Part shown: positions 6,529-12,950 of the stretch, one piece after another
How positions within the stretch are numbered: position 1 is the stretch's first letter
How the letters are laid out: the number at the start of each line of letters is the position of its first letter
Assembly (NCBI GenBank): GCA_017853515.1
Contig: JAFMJK010000040.1
Coordinates: 1-12,950 of the forward strand
Direction: 5' to 3'
Length of the DNA: 12,950 nt
From: Chthoniobacterales bacterium
Lineage (GTDB): Bacteria; Verrucomicrobiota; Verrucomicrobiia; Chthoniobacterales; JACTMZ01
Made by a program: the position numbers and the translations under genes
Notes under the pieces: generated by a model
The model's input: only the letters and a program-made list of their open reading frames with translations
Told to the model about the DNA's origin: nothing
Database searches by the model: none

Positions 6529-7718
6529 CGGATCTCACCTCCCGCCGCTGCGGCTTGGGCGTCAATCCAAGCGGTGTTGAACTCCGCGTAAACAATGCGC
6601 GTGTCGCGCGCCGAGTAGAGCATCCGAACCCGGCCATCGCGCGAAAGAATCATGTAGGGATAAGCGAACGTTTGGCCCGCTTCCTCCGCCAACGTGGCGA
6701 CGTAACGCCACGTGGCACCGCCATCCTCCGAGAGAGCCAGCCGCAGGTTCTCGCGGCTCCGGTCGGACGACTCGTTGACCGCGCAGAGAAGACGCCCATC
6801 CGGAAGGCGCAAGGCACAGACACCCGAATCGACATTGGGAAGCGGCGAAGGCTGGCGATGACTCCACGTGCGCCCGCGGTCCGTCGAGCGGGCGAGGAAA
6901 ACGCAATTGGCCCCGCTGTCATCCCGGTAGAAAGCCGTAGCTTCGTCGGCCGAGAGCGGAACGACTGACGGTTGGAAGACAGACATACCGTCGTCCATAC
7001 GCGAGATCGCTGCGGTGTCTGCAGGATTCTGCGGACGAATCCACAGCATTTCGGGAAACCTTCCGAAAAATTCCTCGTAGACAGGAACGCCCCACCCGCC
7101 TCCGACCAGGGCGACCGGCGGATTGCGCGGTAGCGCGCTCAGATTGGCCAGCGGATTGAGATGAAGCTTTTCCGGAGCCGACCAGGTAGCGCCCTGGTCG
7201 GCCGACCACGACAAATTCATGGAGCTTCCGGACCACTTGCCGGCCGCGATGCTGACAAAGAGCAGCCCGAGCCGCCCTTGCTCGTCGGTCAACAAAAGAG
7301 GATTACCAAGCGAGAGAACAAACCGCCGCATCGAGCGCGCGACACTTTCGCGGTCGAAGATTTTGCGCGGCGGCGACCACAGACCATCCGAGCCGCGTGT
7401 CGCCATCTGGATGGTGACATCGCGCGCCCCCTCGCCGCTGCCGGCATACCATGCGGCGACCAGCGTTCCATCGGATAGTTCGGCGAGCGTTGCAGAGTGC
7501 GCTTTGCGCTCGGGGGACTCGGGATTGATTTCCGTCGTGGCGAAATACGGTTCGCTTTCCGGCACCGGCGGCGCGGTTGGCAGGACGAACCCGGGGAACG
7601 AACCGCCCGCTTCTTCACGCGCCATCCACCAAGGCGCGAGAACAAGAGCAAAAGCCGCGACAGCCAAAGCGAACCTTCCCGCCGCCGGCATCCGCCGGGC
7701 TTCATGCACACCGGTCAT
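6525..7718 (-). CDS. Membrane-anchored BNR/Asp-box sialidase-like protein
   Basis: A 397-residue protein with one N-terminal hydrophobic segment (about 13-32, preceded by Arg residues), then a Pro-rich linker and a six-bladed propeller-type domain of the BNR_2 (exo-alpha-sialidase-like) group. Three Asp-boxes fit SxDxGxxW: SADQGATW (172-179), STDRGRTW (278-285) and SEDGGATW (330-337). The first blade shows HSATLAELSDGTLVAAWYAG (74-93) and the EGARDV segment (96-101) that I associate with this group. A classical FRIP/YRIP arginine motif is not evident, so true sialic acid cleavage is not assured; it may act on another sugar, or only bind. It would be anchored in the inner membrane with the propeller in the periplasm. 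The ATG at 7718 overlaps the helicase stop (ATGA) and has GGAGGT six bases upstream, so it is translationally coupled to the helicase gene before it and the membrane protein after it. The nearby ArnT-like genes suggest an envelope-glycan role. Confidence 0.85.
   Translation of the reverse strand: MTGVHEARRMPAAGRFALAVAAFALVLAPWWMAREEAGGSFPGFVLPTAPPVPESEPYFATTEINPESPERKAHSATLAELSDGTLVAAWYAGSGEGARDVTIQMATRGSDGLWSPPRKIFDRESVARSMRRFVLSLGNPLLLTDEQGRLGLLFVSIAAGKWSGSSMNLSWSADQGATWSAPEKLHLNPLANLSALPRNPPVALVGGGWGVPVYEEFFGRFPEMLWIRPQNPADTAAISRMDDGMSVFQPSVVPLSADEATAFYRDDSGANCVFLARSTDRGRTWSHRQPSPLPNVDSGVCALRLPDGRLLCAVNESSDRSRENLRLALSEDGGATWRYVATLAEEAGQTFAYPYMILSRDGRVRMLYSARDTRIVYAEFNTAWIDAQAAAAGGEIR
6537..6542 (-). 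promoter_or_regulatory. Strong Shine-Dalgarno for the small membrane protein
   Basis: The minus strand reads GGAGGT at 6542-6537, within the end of the sialidase-like gene and eight nucleotides before GTG 6528. It fixes the start codon of the small membrane protein and shows it is translated despite the overlap. Confidence 0.7.
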
Positions 7719-9703
7719 TCAACGACCTCCAGCGGACATTCGGGCAGGGCTTCGAGAAAAGCGCGCCCGTAGTTTTTCGTCACGATGCGGTTGTCGAGGA
7801 TAACCACGATCCCCTCGTCCGCCGCCGTGCGGATGAGCCGTCCGACTCCCTGGCGCAGTTTGAGAATGGCTTCGGGCAGCGAGTATTCCGAAAACGGATC
7901 TCCACCGCGCTCCTCGATCTGCTCCAAACGCGCCTCGACCAGCGGATGGTCCGGCACGGCGAAGGGCAGGCGCGTGATGATGACATTGCGCAAGGCACCG
8001 CCCGGCACGTCGACCCCGCCCCAAAAGCTGTCGAGACCGAACAGAACGGCGTTATCGAACTCCTTGAAGTCTTCGATCATGCGGTGGCGCGAGCGGTCAC
8101 CTCCTTGCACGAGCAGAGGCCAGCCGCGCGCGGCAAAATGCGGCTCCATTTTGGCCGCGATGGCGCGCATGAGCCGCGCGTTGGTAAAGAGAACAAAAGC
8201 ATGCCCGTCGGTCAGTCCGGTAAAGTGCGCAATCCACCGCTCCAGCTCCGCCTCGTAACCGGCAGCTTTCGGTTCCGGCATGCGGCGAACCACGTTGATT
8301 TTCATCTGCCGCGCGTAGTCGAACGGACTGCCGATCTGCAAGGCCTCGGCCTCCTCCGCGCCGACGCGCTCGCGGAAGTAGAGCAAGTCGGAACGCCCGA
8401 CCGACAAGGTCGCGCTGGTCAGCACCGCGGTGGTGCCTTCGCGAAAAAGCAGAGAGCGCAGTTCGGTGGCGAGATCGACGGGCGTGACATGCGCGGTGAC
8501 GAATTGATCGCGGCGCCCGGTCTGCGACACCCAGTAGACGGATCCCTCCTGCGTCTGACCGGCAAAGACCGGCACGCCCTCGGCGAAGGCTTGCAGACGA
8601 AGGGATGCCTCGGCCGCCTCGGCGCGCAGATCCTCGCCCGCGGCGGAAGAGGCATCGCGCAGCACTTGGCGAAGTTCGTGCAGACGGGAGACGAGGCCTG
8701 CCGGAAGATCCACCGGCTCGCGCACCCGGACCTCGCGACCTTTGGCGAACGAGCAATTGTTGGCCACCGCGGCGAAGAATCGCTCGCTTTCGTCGAGCGC
8801 GGCGGCAACCGCGGCCGCGGCCGGCTTCGATCTCAGCGCGATGGCGAGTCCTTTTTTTGTCCTCGGGTGCCACAGACGCTGCAGCAGGAACCGCAGCTCG
8901 TATTGCGAAAGACGCACACCGAGGTGCTTGGCCGCGACGCCCTCGATGGTGTGGGCTTCGTCGATGACGAGAAAATCATCCGGATAGAGGTAGCCGCCGT
9001 CTTCGGCGGTAAATTCGTCGCGGGCCGCGAGAAGAATGAAAAGAAGACTGTGGTTGAGCACAACGAGATCCGCCGTGTCGATGCGGCGCCTCGCCTGCTG
9101 GTAGAAGCAGCGTGACCCAGGGCCGCATGTGCGCGGCGTGCAGATGCCCGCTTCGCTGCAAACAAGGTGCCACACGGCCGGGTCCGGTTGCGGATCCAAT
9201 TCGGATAAGGAGCCTTCTTTTGTGCGCTTGCTCCAATCGAGGATGCGCTCGAGCTCCGCCGTTTCCAAGGTAGTGAACAGTTCGGCGCGGTTTTCCACCG
9301 CTTTGGCCAGACGGCGCGGGCAAAGGTAGTTCTGCCGCCCTTTGAGCAATGCGGCATCGAATTCCACCGGGAGCAGTTTGGCGACGAGGGGGATGTCTTT
9401 GTAGAGCAACTGCTCCTGGAGGTTGATCGTGTGCGTGGAGATGATCGCCTTGCGCCCCTGTTCGCGCGCGGCCAGCACCGAAGGCACGAGGTAGGCGAGC
9501 GATTTGCCCGTGCCGGTGCCTGCCTCGATCACGGCGTGTCCTCCGGAAGCGAGGATAGCCGCTGCCCGCTCCGCCATGCGCAGCTGCTGGGGACGGAACT
9601 CGTAGTGCCGCGCGGACGACAACAAGCCTCCGGGGGCGAATATTTCCCGCATGCGGGCATCCGGGCCGGCCGCCGCGGCACCTTCCGGCAAGAGCGAAAT
9701 CAT
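7715..9703 (-). CDS. dinG: DinG/YoaA-type (XPD-like) iron-sulfur ATP-dependent DNA helicase
   Basis: A superfamily 2 helicase of the XPD/DinG branch, expected to unwind DNA 5' to 3' and resolve R-loops, D-loops or replication-repair intermediates. From ATG 9703 it is 662 residues, between E. coli YoaA and DinG in size. It has a Q-motif-like region (EFRPQQ near 35-40), Walker A GTGTGKS (62-68), the cysteine cluster C128, C188, C193 and C199, DEAH box DEAH (248-251), and motif VI QGVGRLIR (618-625). C188-x4-C193-x5-C199 plus C128 in KGRQNYLC matches the DinG 4Fe-4S pattern; there is an extra cysteine, C182, close by. No N-terminal exonuclease domain is present. I preferred ATG 9703 to the far upstream ATG 9808 because the first 35 residues of the longer reading are low-complexity, Arg/Ala-rich and overlap the divergent lptF start. 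No Shine-Dalgarno is visible before 9703, so the start is less certain than the gene. Assignment to dinG rather than yoaA is by similarity of architecture only. Confidence 0.92.
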   Translation of the reverse strand: MISLLPEGAAAAGPDARMREIFAPGGLLSSARHYEFRPQQLRMAERAAAILASGGHAVIEAGTGTGKSLAYLVPSVLAAREQGRKAIISTHTINLQEQLLYKDIPLVAKLLPVEFDAALLKGRQNYLCPRRLAKAVENRAELFTTLETAELERILDWSKRTKEGSLSELDPQPDPAVWHLVCSEAGICTPRTCGPGSRCFYQQARRRIDTADLVVLNHSLLFILLAARDEFTAEDGGYLYPDDFLVIDEAHTIEGVAAKHLGVRLSQYELRFLLQRLWHPRTKKGLAIALRSKPAAAAVAAALDESERFFAAVANNCSFAKGREVRVREPVDLPAGLVSRLHELRQVLRDASSAAGEDLRAEAAEASLRLQAFAEGVPVFAGQTQEGSVYWVSQTGRRDQFVTAHVTPVDLATELRSLLFREGTTAVLTSATLSVGRSDLLYFRERVGAEEAEALQIGSPFDYARQMKINVVRRMPEPKAAGYEAELERWIAHFTGLTDGHAFVLFTNARLMRAIAAKMEPHFAARGWPLLVQGGDRSRHRMIEDFKEFDNAVLFGLDSFWGGVDVPGGALRNVIITRLPFAVPDHPLVEARLEQIEERGGDPFSEYSLPEAILKLRQGVGRLIRTAADEGIVVILDNRIVTKNYGRAFLEALPECPLEVVE
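7725..7730 (-). promoter_or_regulatory. Strong Shine-Dalgarno for the sialidase-like protein
   Basis: The minus strand reads GGAGGT at 7730-7725, in the last codons of the helicase gene and six nucleotides before ATG 7718. It decides the start of the sialidase-like gene and supports independent, efficient initiation within the ATGA overlap. Confidence 0.75.
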
Positions 9704-9736
9704 GGCAGCCGGGCCGCGGTTGCGGGGGGATTGGAA

Positions 9737-9765
9737 TTGAAGCGCGGCAGGGCGCGCGCGATACT
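9737..9765 (+). promoter_or_regulatory. Putative sigma70-like promoter for the lptF operon
   Basis: In the 99-bp gap between the divergent helicase and lptF starts, TTGAAG (9737-9742) and GATACT (9760-9765) are separated by exactly 17 nt, each matching four of six consensus positions. A start near 9772 would give a 5' leader of about 30 nt before ATG 9803. No comparable pair was found for the helicase direction. Read by eye, so tentative. Confidence 0.35.
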
Positions 9766-9802
9766 TCCGGTTCGGCCGCATGGCAGCCGCCGTGACGAAA
9801 AA

Positions 9803-10924
9803 ATGCAATTACTCGATCGATATCTGCTCATCCGTGTCCTGCAGCCGTTCCTCTACTGCGTGGTGGGTTTTGTTTCCATCTGGCTCGTCTTCGACCTGAG
9901 CGAGAATGCACCGGCTTTTATCGAGAACAAAGCTCCTCTTTCGCTTCTGGTGGAATTTTACCTGCTGCGCGCGCCGGAGATCATCCTGATGAGCCTGCCC
10001 ATCGGCTTCCTCCTCGCCCTGCTTTACGCGCTGACCCAGATGTCGCGGCGCAACGAGATCATTTCCATGCTCTGCGCCGGACGGAGCGTCGTGCGCTTGC
10101 TCATGCCGATTTTTCTCTTCGGGCTGGTTCTCACCGGTATTTCGACCGCGCTGAACTACTCCCTGGCCCCGCACGCCGGCGCGGTGAAGAAGGAAATTCT
10201 CACCGACTTGCGCAAGAAGGGTGATGTCAATCGCAAGGCGATCCGCGGACACCTATACCGCAACCGCGAAGACCGCCGCTTCTGGTTCATCTCGCGCCTC
10301 AACCCCTCGATCGAACGCTTCGCATGGGTCCAGATCATCCAGGAGGATGCCGAAGGCGACTTGCAAAGGAACTATTACGCCGAGGAGGCCAATTACGACC
10401 ATGACAGCAAAACATGGCTCCTCTCCAACGGGAAGGTTGTCGACTTCAACGAGAAGGGCGACATCAAGGAGCAGCAATGGTTCCAGAAACTCCAACTGCG
10501 CAACTTCTCGGAGACACCGTGGCGCATCAGCAGCTCGGTGCTGGAAGCGAACTTCCTTTCCGTGCCCGAGTTGCGCGACTACCTCAAATACAACAGCCAC
10601 TTCACCGCCGCGCGCCTCGCCCCCTACCGCACGCAACTCGATTACCGTTGGGCGCTTCCCTGGGGCTGCTTCGTCGCCGTGCTCATCGCCGGACCGCTCG
10701 GCATCGTCTACTCGCGGCGCGGCATCATGGGCAGCATCACCATGGCCATCGGGTTGTTCTTTCTTCTCATCCTCGGCAGCAGCCTGTTCCTTGCTTTGGG
10801 AAAAGGCGATCGCATCGGTGCGATTCTCGCCGCGTGGGGCCCGGTGGTATTTTTTGGCGGCGTCGGGGCGTTCATGATATGGATGCGCACGACAAACCGC
10901 GAAGTGCCCAATATCCTTTCCTGA
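9803..10924 (+). CDS. LptF/LptG (YjgP/YjgQ) family LPS-export permease
   Basis: A 373-residue inner-membrane permease of the family whose members pair with the LptB ATPase to extract lipopolysaccharide and pass it to LptC and the periplasmic bridge. The architecture is typical. Three N-terminal membrane segments (about 11-31, 58-78, 98-120) are followed by a periplasmic jellyroll region of about 160 residues with short beta-rich stretches (for example FWFISRLNP and TWLLSNGKVVDFNEKG). Three C-terminal segments close the protein (about 284-303, 308-330, 340-360). Conserved features include the LPIGFLLALLYAL segment of TM2, SRRNEIISMLCAGRS between TM2 and TM3, and the GIVYSRRGI loop after TM4. 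ATG 9803 is chosen because an upstream reading from 9431 only adds 124 residues antisense to the helicase gene. Only one such permease is in the window, so the partner subunit must be elsewhere. I cannot decide between LptF and LptG. It heads a probable four-gene operon, with the next gene seven bases away. Confidence 0.92.
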   Translation: MQLLDRYLLIRVLQPFLYCVVGFVSIWLVFDLSENAPAFIENKAPLSLLVEFYLLRAPEIILMSLPIGFLLALLYALTQMSRRNEIISMLCAGRSVVRLLMPIFLFGLVLTGISTALNYSLAPHAGAVKKEILTDLRKKGDVNRKAIRGHLYRNREDRRFWFISRLNPSIERFAWVQIIQEDAEGDLQRNYYAEEANYDHDSKTWLLSNGKVVDFNEKGDIKEQQWFQKLQLRNFSETPWRISSSVLEANFLSVPELRDYLKYNSHFTAARLAPYRTQLDYRWALPWGCFVAVLIAGPLGIVYSRRGIMGSITMAIGLFFLLILGSSLFLALGKGDRIGAILAAWGPVVFFGGVGAFMIWMRTTNREVPNILS

Positions 10925-10931
10925 ACGCGCC

Positions 10932-11465
10932 ATGAACCAAGACTGGGAAATCCGCAAACGCTCGGACATCTGCACGATATCGCAGCGCCCGTTCCACGAG
11001 GGGGAATCTTTCTACACCGCGATCTTCCGCGAGGGAGACGGGTTCCGTCGTGAAGACGTGACCGAAGAAGCCTGGGCCTCCCGACCGGCCGGGGACACTC
11101 CGGTTGCCTTCTGGCGTTCCAAATTCGAGCTGCCACCACCCCCTCCGCCGGAGCCGCTGGCCAAACAGGATGCGGAGAGCATTTTGCGCAATCTGATCGG
11201 GGAAAACTCCGATGCGACGAAGAATGCGCGCTACATTCTCGCCCTCATGCTCGAGCGCAAGCGTCTCCTCAAGCCGATGGAAAGCACCGACCCCGATGTT
11301 TTGGTCTACGAGCGTGCGCAAACCGGCGAGACCTTCCTCATCCCCAACCCGCGCCTCAGCTTGGCCCAGGTTCCCGAGGTCCAACGCGAGGTTTCCGCGC
11401 TCCTCGGGGTCCAACTCGGCATCGACGCCCAGGCCGAGCCGCAACCCGAGACGCAGGCCGCTTGA
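10932..11465 (+). CDS. Conserved hypothetical protein with hexaproline linker
   Basis: A soluble 177-residue protein of unknown function. Residues about 5-62 form a compact N-terminal module: a short basic stretch, DICTISQRPFHEGESFYTA (12-30), then FRREDVTEEAWAS (38-50) and AFWRSKF (59-65). I associate this general pattern, a cysteine-bearing 'dictionary' motif followed by FYSxL and a Trp-rich end, with a small Planctomycetes/Verrucomicrobia family that often has a CxxC-like zinc-knuckle element. That memory is weak. Here only one cysteine (C14) remains, so metal binding is doubtful. A linker of six consecutive prolines (68-73) leads to a helical segment (77-115, including LALMLERKRLLKP), then DVLVYERAQTGETFLIPNP (122-140) and an acidic, Gln/Pro-rich tail. 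There is no signal peptide or membrane segment. It sits seven bases after lptF, and its TGA stop overlaps the TTG start of the dus gene, so it belongs to the operon. Confidence 0.78.
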   Translation: MNQDWEIRKRSDICTISQRPFHEGESFYTAIFREGDGFRREDVTEEAWASRPAGDTPVAFWRSKFELPPPPPPEPLAKQDAESILRNLIGENSDATKNARYILALMLERKRLLKPMESTDPDVLVYERAQTGETFLIPNPRLSLAQVPEVQREVSALLGVQLGIDAQAEPQPETQAA

Positions 11466-12526
11466 GCCTCCCTGCGCCCGTGAGCGCCACCGCACAGCCG
11501 GGATTTGTCCGGCGCCCGGACCGACCGGTTCTCTTCCTCGCGCCGATGGCAGGAGTGACGAACTCGGTCTTCCGCCGCATTTGCAAAGCGCGGGGCGCCG
11601 ATGTGCTCACCACCGAGTTCGTCTCGGCCGAGGGCATCATGCACCGCAACGAACGCACGGAGCATTACGTCGACTTCCAACCCGAAGAACGTCCCCTCGG
11701 CGTGCAACTCTTCGGGGCGGAACCGGAGCAACTGGCCCGCGGAGCCCGAGCCGTGATGGATTGGAAACAACCCGACTTCATCGACATCAACTTCGGCTGC
11801 CCCGTGAACAAAGTGGTCTGCAAAAACGGCGGCTCCGCGCTCCTGCGCGACGGCGAACTCTTGGCCGCCATTGCCTCCGCCGTGGTCCGGGCAGTCGCAC
11901 CGGTTCCAGTGACGGCCAAGATCCGCATCGGATGGGACGCGCAATCCGTCAACGCGACGGAAAACGCCAAGCGCCTCGAAGAGGCGGGTGTCAAGCGTCT
12001 CACCGTGCACGGCCGCACCCGCGCGCAGGGCTACTCGGGCGAGGCGGACTGGGACGTGATCGCCGCCGTGGCCGAAGCCGTTCACATCCCGGTCGTGGGC
12101 AACGGCGACATCAACGCCGCCGAGGTCGCGGTGCGGCGCTGGACCCAGGCGCCGGTCTCCGGGCTGATGGTCGGGCGCGCCGCGATGAACAGCCCATGGA
12201 TTTTCCAGGAAATGAAAGCCGCCTTCCGCGGGGAGGATGCGCCGCCTGCCCCGACTTTGTCCGACCGCTGGGATCTGATCGAGGATCACTGCCGCCAAGA
12301 ACTGGCCCGCTGGCGCAAAACGGAGAAAGGCATGCACGCCATGCGTTCGCGGCTCATGGCTTACTCCCGCGGCATGCCGGCCAGTCGCGAGCTCCGGCGC
12401 CGCTTCGGCGCGGTCGAATCGCTGGACGAACTTGCCGCCATCCGCGCCTGGCACGAAAATGCCGGTCATGCGATCGAAGAACCCGACGAGCAAGAGGCAA
12501 CTCCAGCCGATGCGGCGCTCGGCTGA
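11462..12526 (+). CDS. dusB: tRNA-dihydrouridine synthase (DusB-like)
   Basis: An FMN-dependent enzyme that reduces specific uridines in tRNA to dihydrouridine with NADPH. The 354-residue protein has a TIM-barrel with the Dus signatures: LAPMAGVTNSVFR (26-38), VQLFGAEPE (81-89), and DINFGCPVNKV (108-118) with the expected catalytic cysteine C113. KNGGSALLRD (121-130), VTAKIRIGWD (150-159), TVHGRTRAQGYSG (181-193), VVGNGDI (211-217) and VGRAAMNSPWIF (237-248) follow, the later motifs binding phosphate and FMN. A helical C-terminal tRNA-binding domain is next (about 270-340). The FGCP-KV-GSALL pattern is nearest DusB, but bacterial Dus subgroups are hard to separate without a tree. The start is either TTG 11462, overlapping the previous TGA (TTGA), or GTG 11480; residue 7 is that GTG, and both leave the barrel intact. 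The final residues after about 340 are acidic and poorly conserved. Its 3' end overlaps the start of the methyltransferase gene by 17 bp. Confidence 0.94.
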   Translation: MSLPAPVSATAQPGFVRRPDRPVLFLAPMAGVTNSVFRRICKARGADVLTTEFVSAEGIMHRNERTEHYVDFQPEERPLGVQLFGAEPEQLARGARAVMDWKQPDFIDINFGCPVNKVVCKNGGSALLRDGELLAAIASAVVRAVAPVPVTAKIRIGWDAQSVNATENAKRLEEAGVKRLTVHGRTRAQGYSGEADWDVIAAVAEAVHIPVVGNGDINAAEVAVRRWTQAPVSGLMVGRAAMNSPWIFQEMKAAFRGEDAPPAPTLSDRWDLIEDHCRQELARWRKTEKGMHAMRSRLMAYSRGMPASRELRRRFGAVESLDELAAIRAWHENAGHAIEEPDEQEATPADAALG

Positions 12527-12950
12527 ACTTTTTGCGCTCCTTGTCTTTTCCCTGCTCCCGGCCTGCTCCGAGGCGCAACCGCCTGCCGGCGGCGATCTGA
12601 CCGCACGACGCCACGCCATGGTCGAACAGCAAATGGAGGCCCGCGGGATTTCCGATCCGGCAACACTCGGGGCAATGCGTGCCGTCCCGCGCCACGAATT
12701 CCTCCCGTTGCGCCTGCGCGAGGAAGCTTACGGGGATTACCCGCTGCCCATCGGCTATGGCCAGACCATCTCGCAACCCTACATCGTCGCGTTCATGACC
12801 GAGGCGATACGCCCGCAGCCGGGCGAGAAAATTTTGGAAATCGGCGCCGGTTCGGGATACCAGGCGGCCGTTCTCGCTCAAATGGGCGCGGAGGTTTACA
12901 CCATCGAGATCGTCGAACCTTTGGCCGAAATGGCGCGGCAAACCCTCGAG
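12510..12950 (+). CDS. pcm: Protein-L-isoaspartate O-methyltransferase with lipoprotein-like signal peptide (partial, 3' end cut)
   Basis: The first 147 residues of a PIMT, which methylates L-isoaspartyl sites in damaged proteins with S-adenosylmethionine and so starts their repair. Visible family features are MVEQQMEARGISDP (37-50), MRAVPRHEFLP (56-66), the hallmark GYGQTISQPYIVAFM (82-96) and the SAM-binding motif LEIGAGSGYQAAVLA (109-123), then VYTIEIVEPLAEMA. The frame remains open to base 12950, so about a third of the enzyme is missing. From ATG 12510 the protein begins MRRSAELFALLVFSLLPAC, a good lipoprotein-type signal with possible lipidation at C19. A cytoplasmic version starting near ATG 12618 (M37) would lack a few residues normally found before MVEQQ. 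An AGAGG sequence at 12493-12497 lies 12 bases before ATG 12510. The gene overlaps the dus gene by 17 bp and is the last visible gene of the operon. Enzyme identity is firm; export is inferred. Confidence 0.88.
   Translation, partial: MRRSAELFALLVFSLLPACSEAQPPAGGDLTARRHAMVEQQMEARGISDPATLGAMRAVPRHEFLPLRLREEAYGDYPLPIGYGQTISQPYIVAFMTEAIRPQPGEKILEIGAGSGYQAAVLAQMGAEVYTIEIVEPLAEMARQTLE

Noticed and set aside
7577..9115. 512-codon open frame on the plus strand, antisense to the helicase and part of the sialidase-like gene
   Set aside because: It has no recognisable domain and Arg/Gly/His-rich shadow composition, while the minus strand has intact DEAH, iron-sulfur and motif VI elements.
9431..9802. 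Upstream 124-codon extension in frame with the LptF/LptG-like permease
   Set aside because: It is antisense to the helicase N-terminus, Arg/Gly-rich and not part of the permease fold. ATG 9803 gives a family-length protein starting right before TM1.
9704..9808. 35-residue N-terminal extension of the helicase from ATG 9808
   Set aside because: Basic low-complexity sequence that would overlap the lptF start codon; ATG 9703 gives a normal helicase N-terminus.
11306..12619. 437-codon minus-strand frame antisense to dusB
   Set aside because: No domain recognised; dusB carries the full set of Dus motifs on the + strand.

Overview
The window is GC-rich and densely coded DNA from a Gram-negative bacterium. 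It encodes an LptF/LptG-type LPS-export permease and two proteins with lipoprotein-like signal peptides, both signs of an outer membrane. The overall style, and a small protein (10932-11465) that resembles a family I associate with Planctomycetes/Verrucomicrobia, make a Verrucomicrobiota (PVC) origin my best guess. No rRNA or other taxonomic marker is present, so this is an inference. There are ten protein genes, no RNA genes, no mobile elements and no CRISPR array. No gene-free stretch reaches 300 bases; the longest gap is about 100 bp.

Layout. (1) aroE (5-946, +), shikimate dehydrogenase, meets head-on an orphan OppA-type solute-binding lipoprotein gene (943-2517, -); their stop codons overlap. 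(2) A 64-bp divergent gap leads into two tandem, similar ArnT/GT39-like membrane glycosyltransferases (2582-4264 and 4261-5940, +), joined by a GTGA overlap. (3) A leftward operon runs from 9703 down to 5926: a DinG/XPD-type iron-sulfur helicase, a membrane-anchored BNR/Asp-box sialidase-like protein, and a small polytopic membrane protein. Each is coupled to the next by a 4-bp ATGA or GTGA overlap with a strong Shine-Dalgarno. The last gene converges on and overlaps the second glycosyltransferase by 15 bp. (4) A 99-bp divergent gap opens a rightward operon: LptF/LptG-like permease, a small hypothetical protein, a DusB-like tRNA-dihydrouridine synthase, and a protein-L-isoaspartate O-methyltransferase with a signal peptide, cut by the window end.

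How the genes may work together. aroE, dinG, dusB and pcm are housekeeping or repair functions. The envelope theme is carried by lptF, the two glycosyltransferases, the sialidase-like protein and the small membrane protein. The most interesting possibility is that the two glycosyltransferases and the converging sialidase-like/membrane-protein pair form an uncharacterised module that adds and trims sugars on a surface glycan or lipid. This rests on neighbourhood and domain logic only. Genes that begin transcription units lack a visible Shine-Dalgarno, while several internal coupled genes have very good ones. The first glycosyltransferase may be read from a leaderless mRNA.
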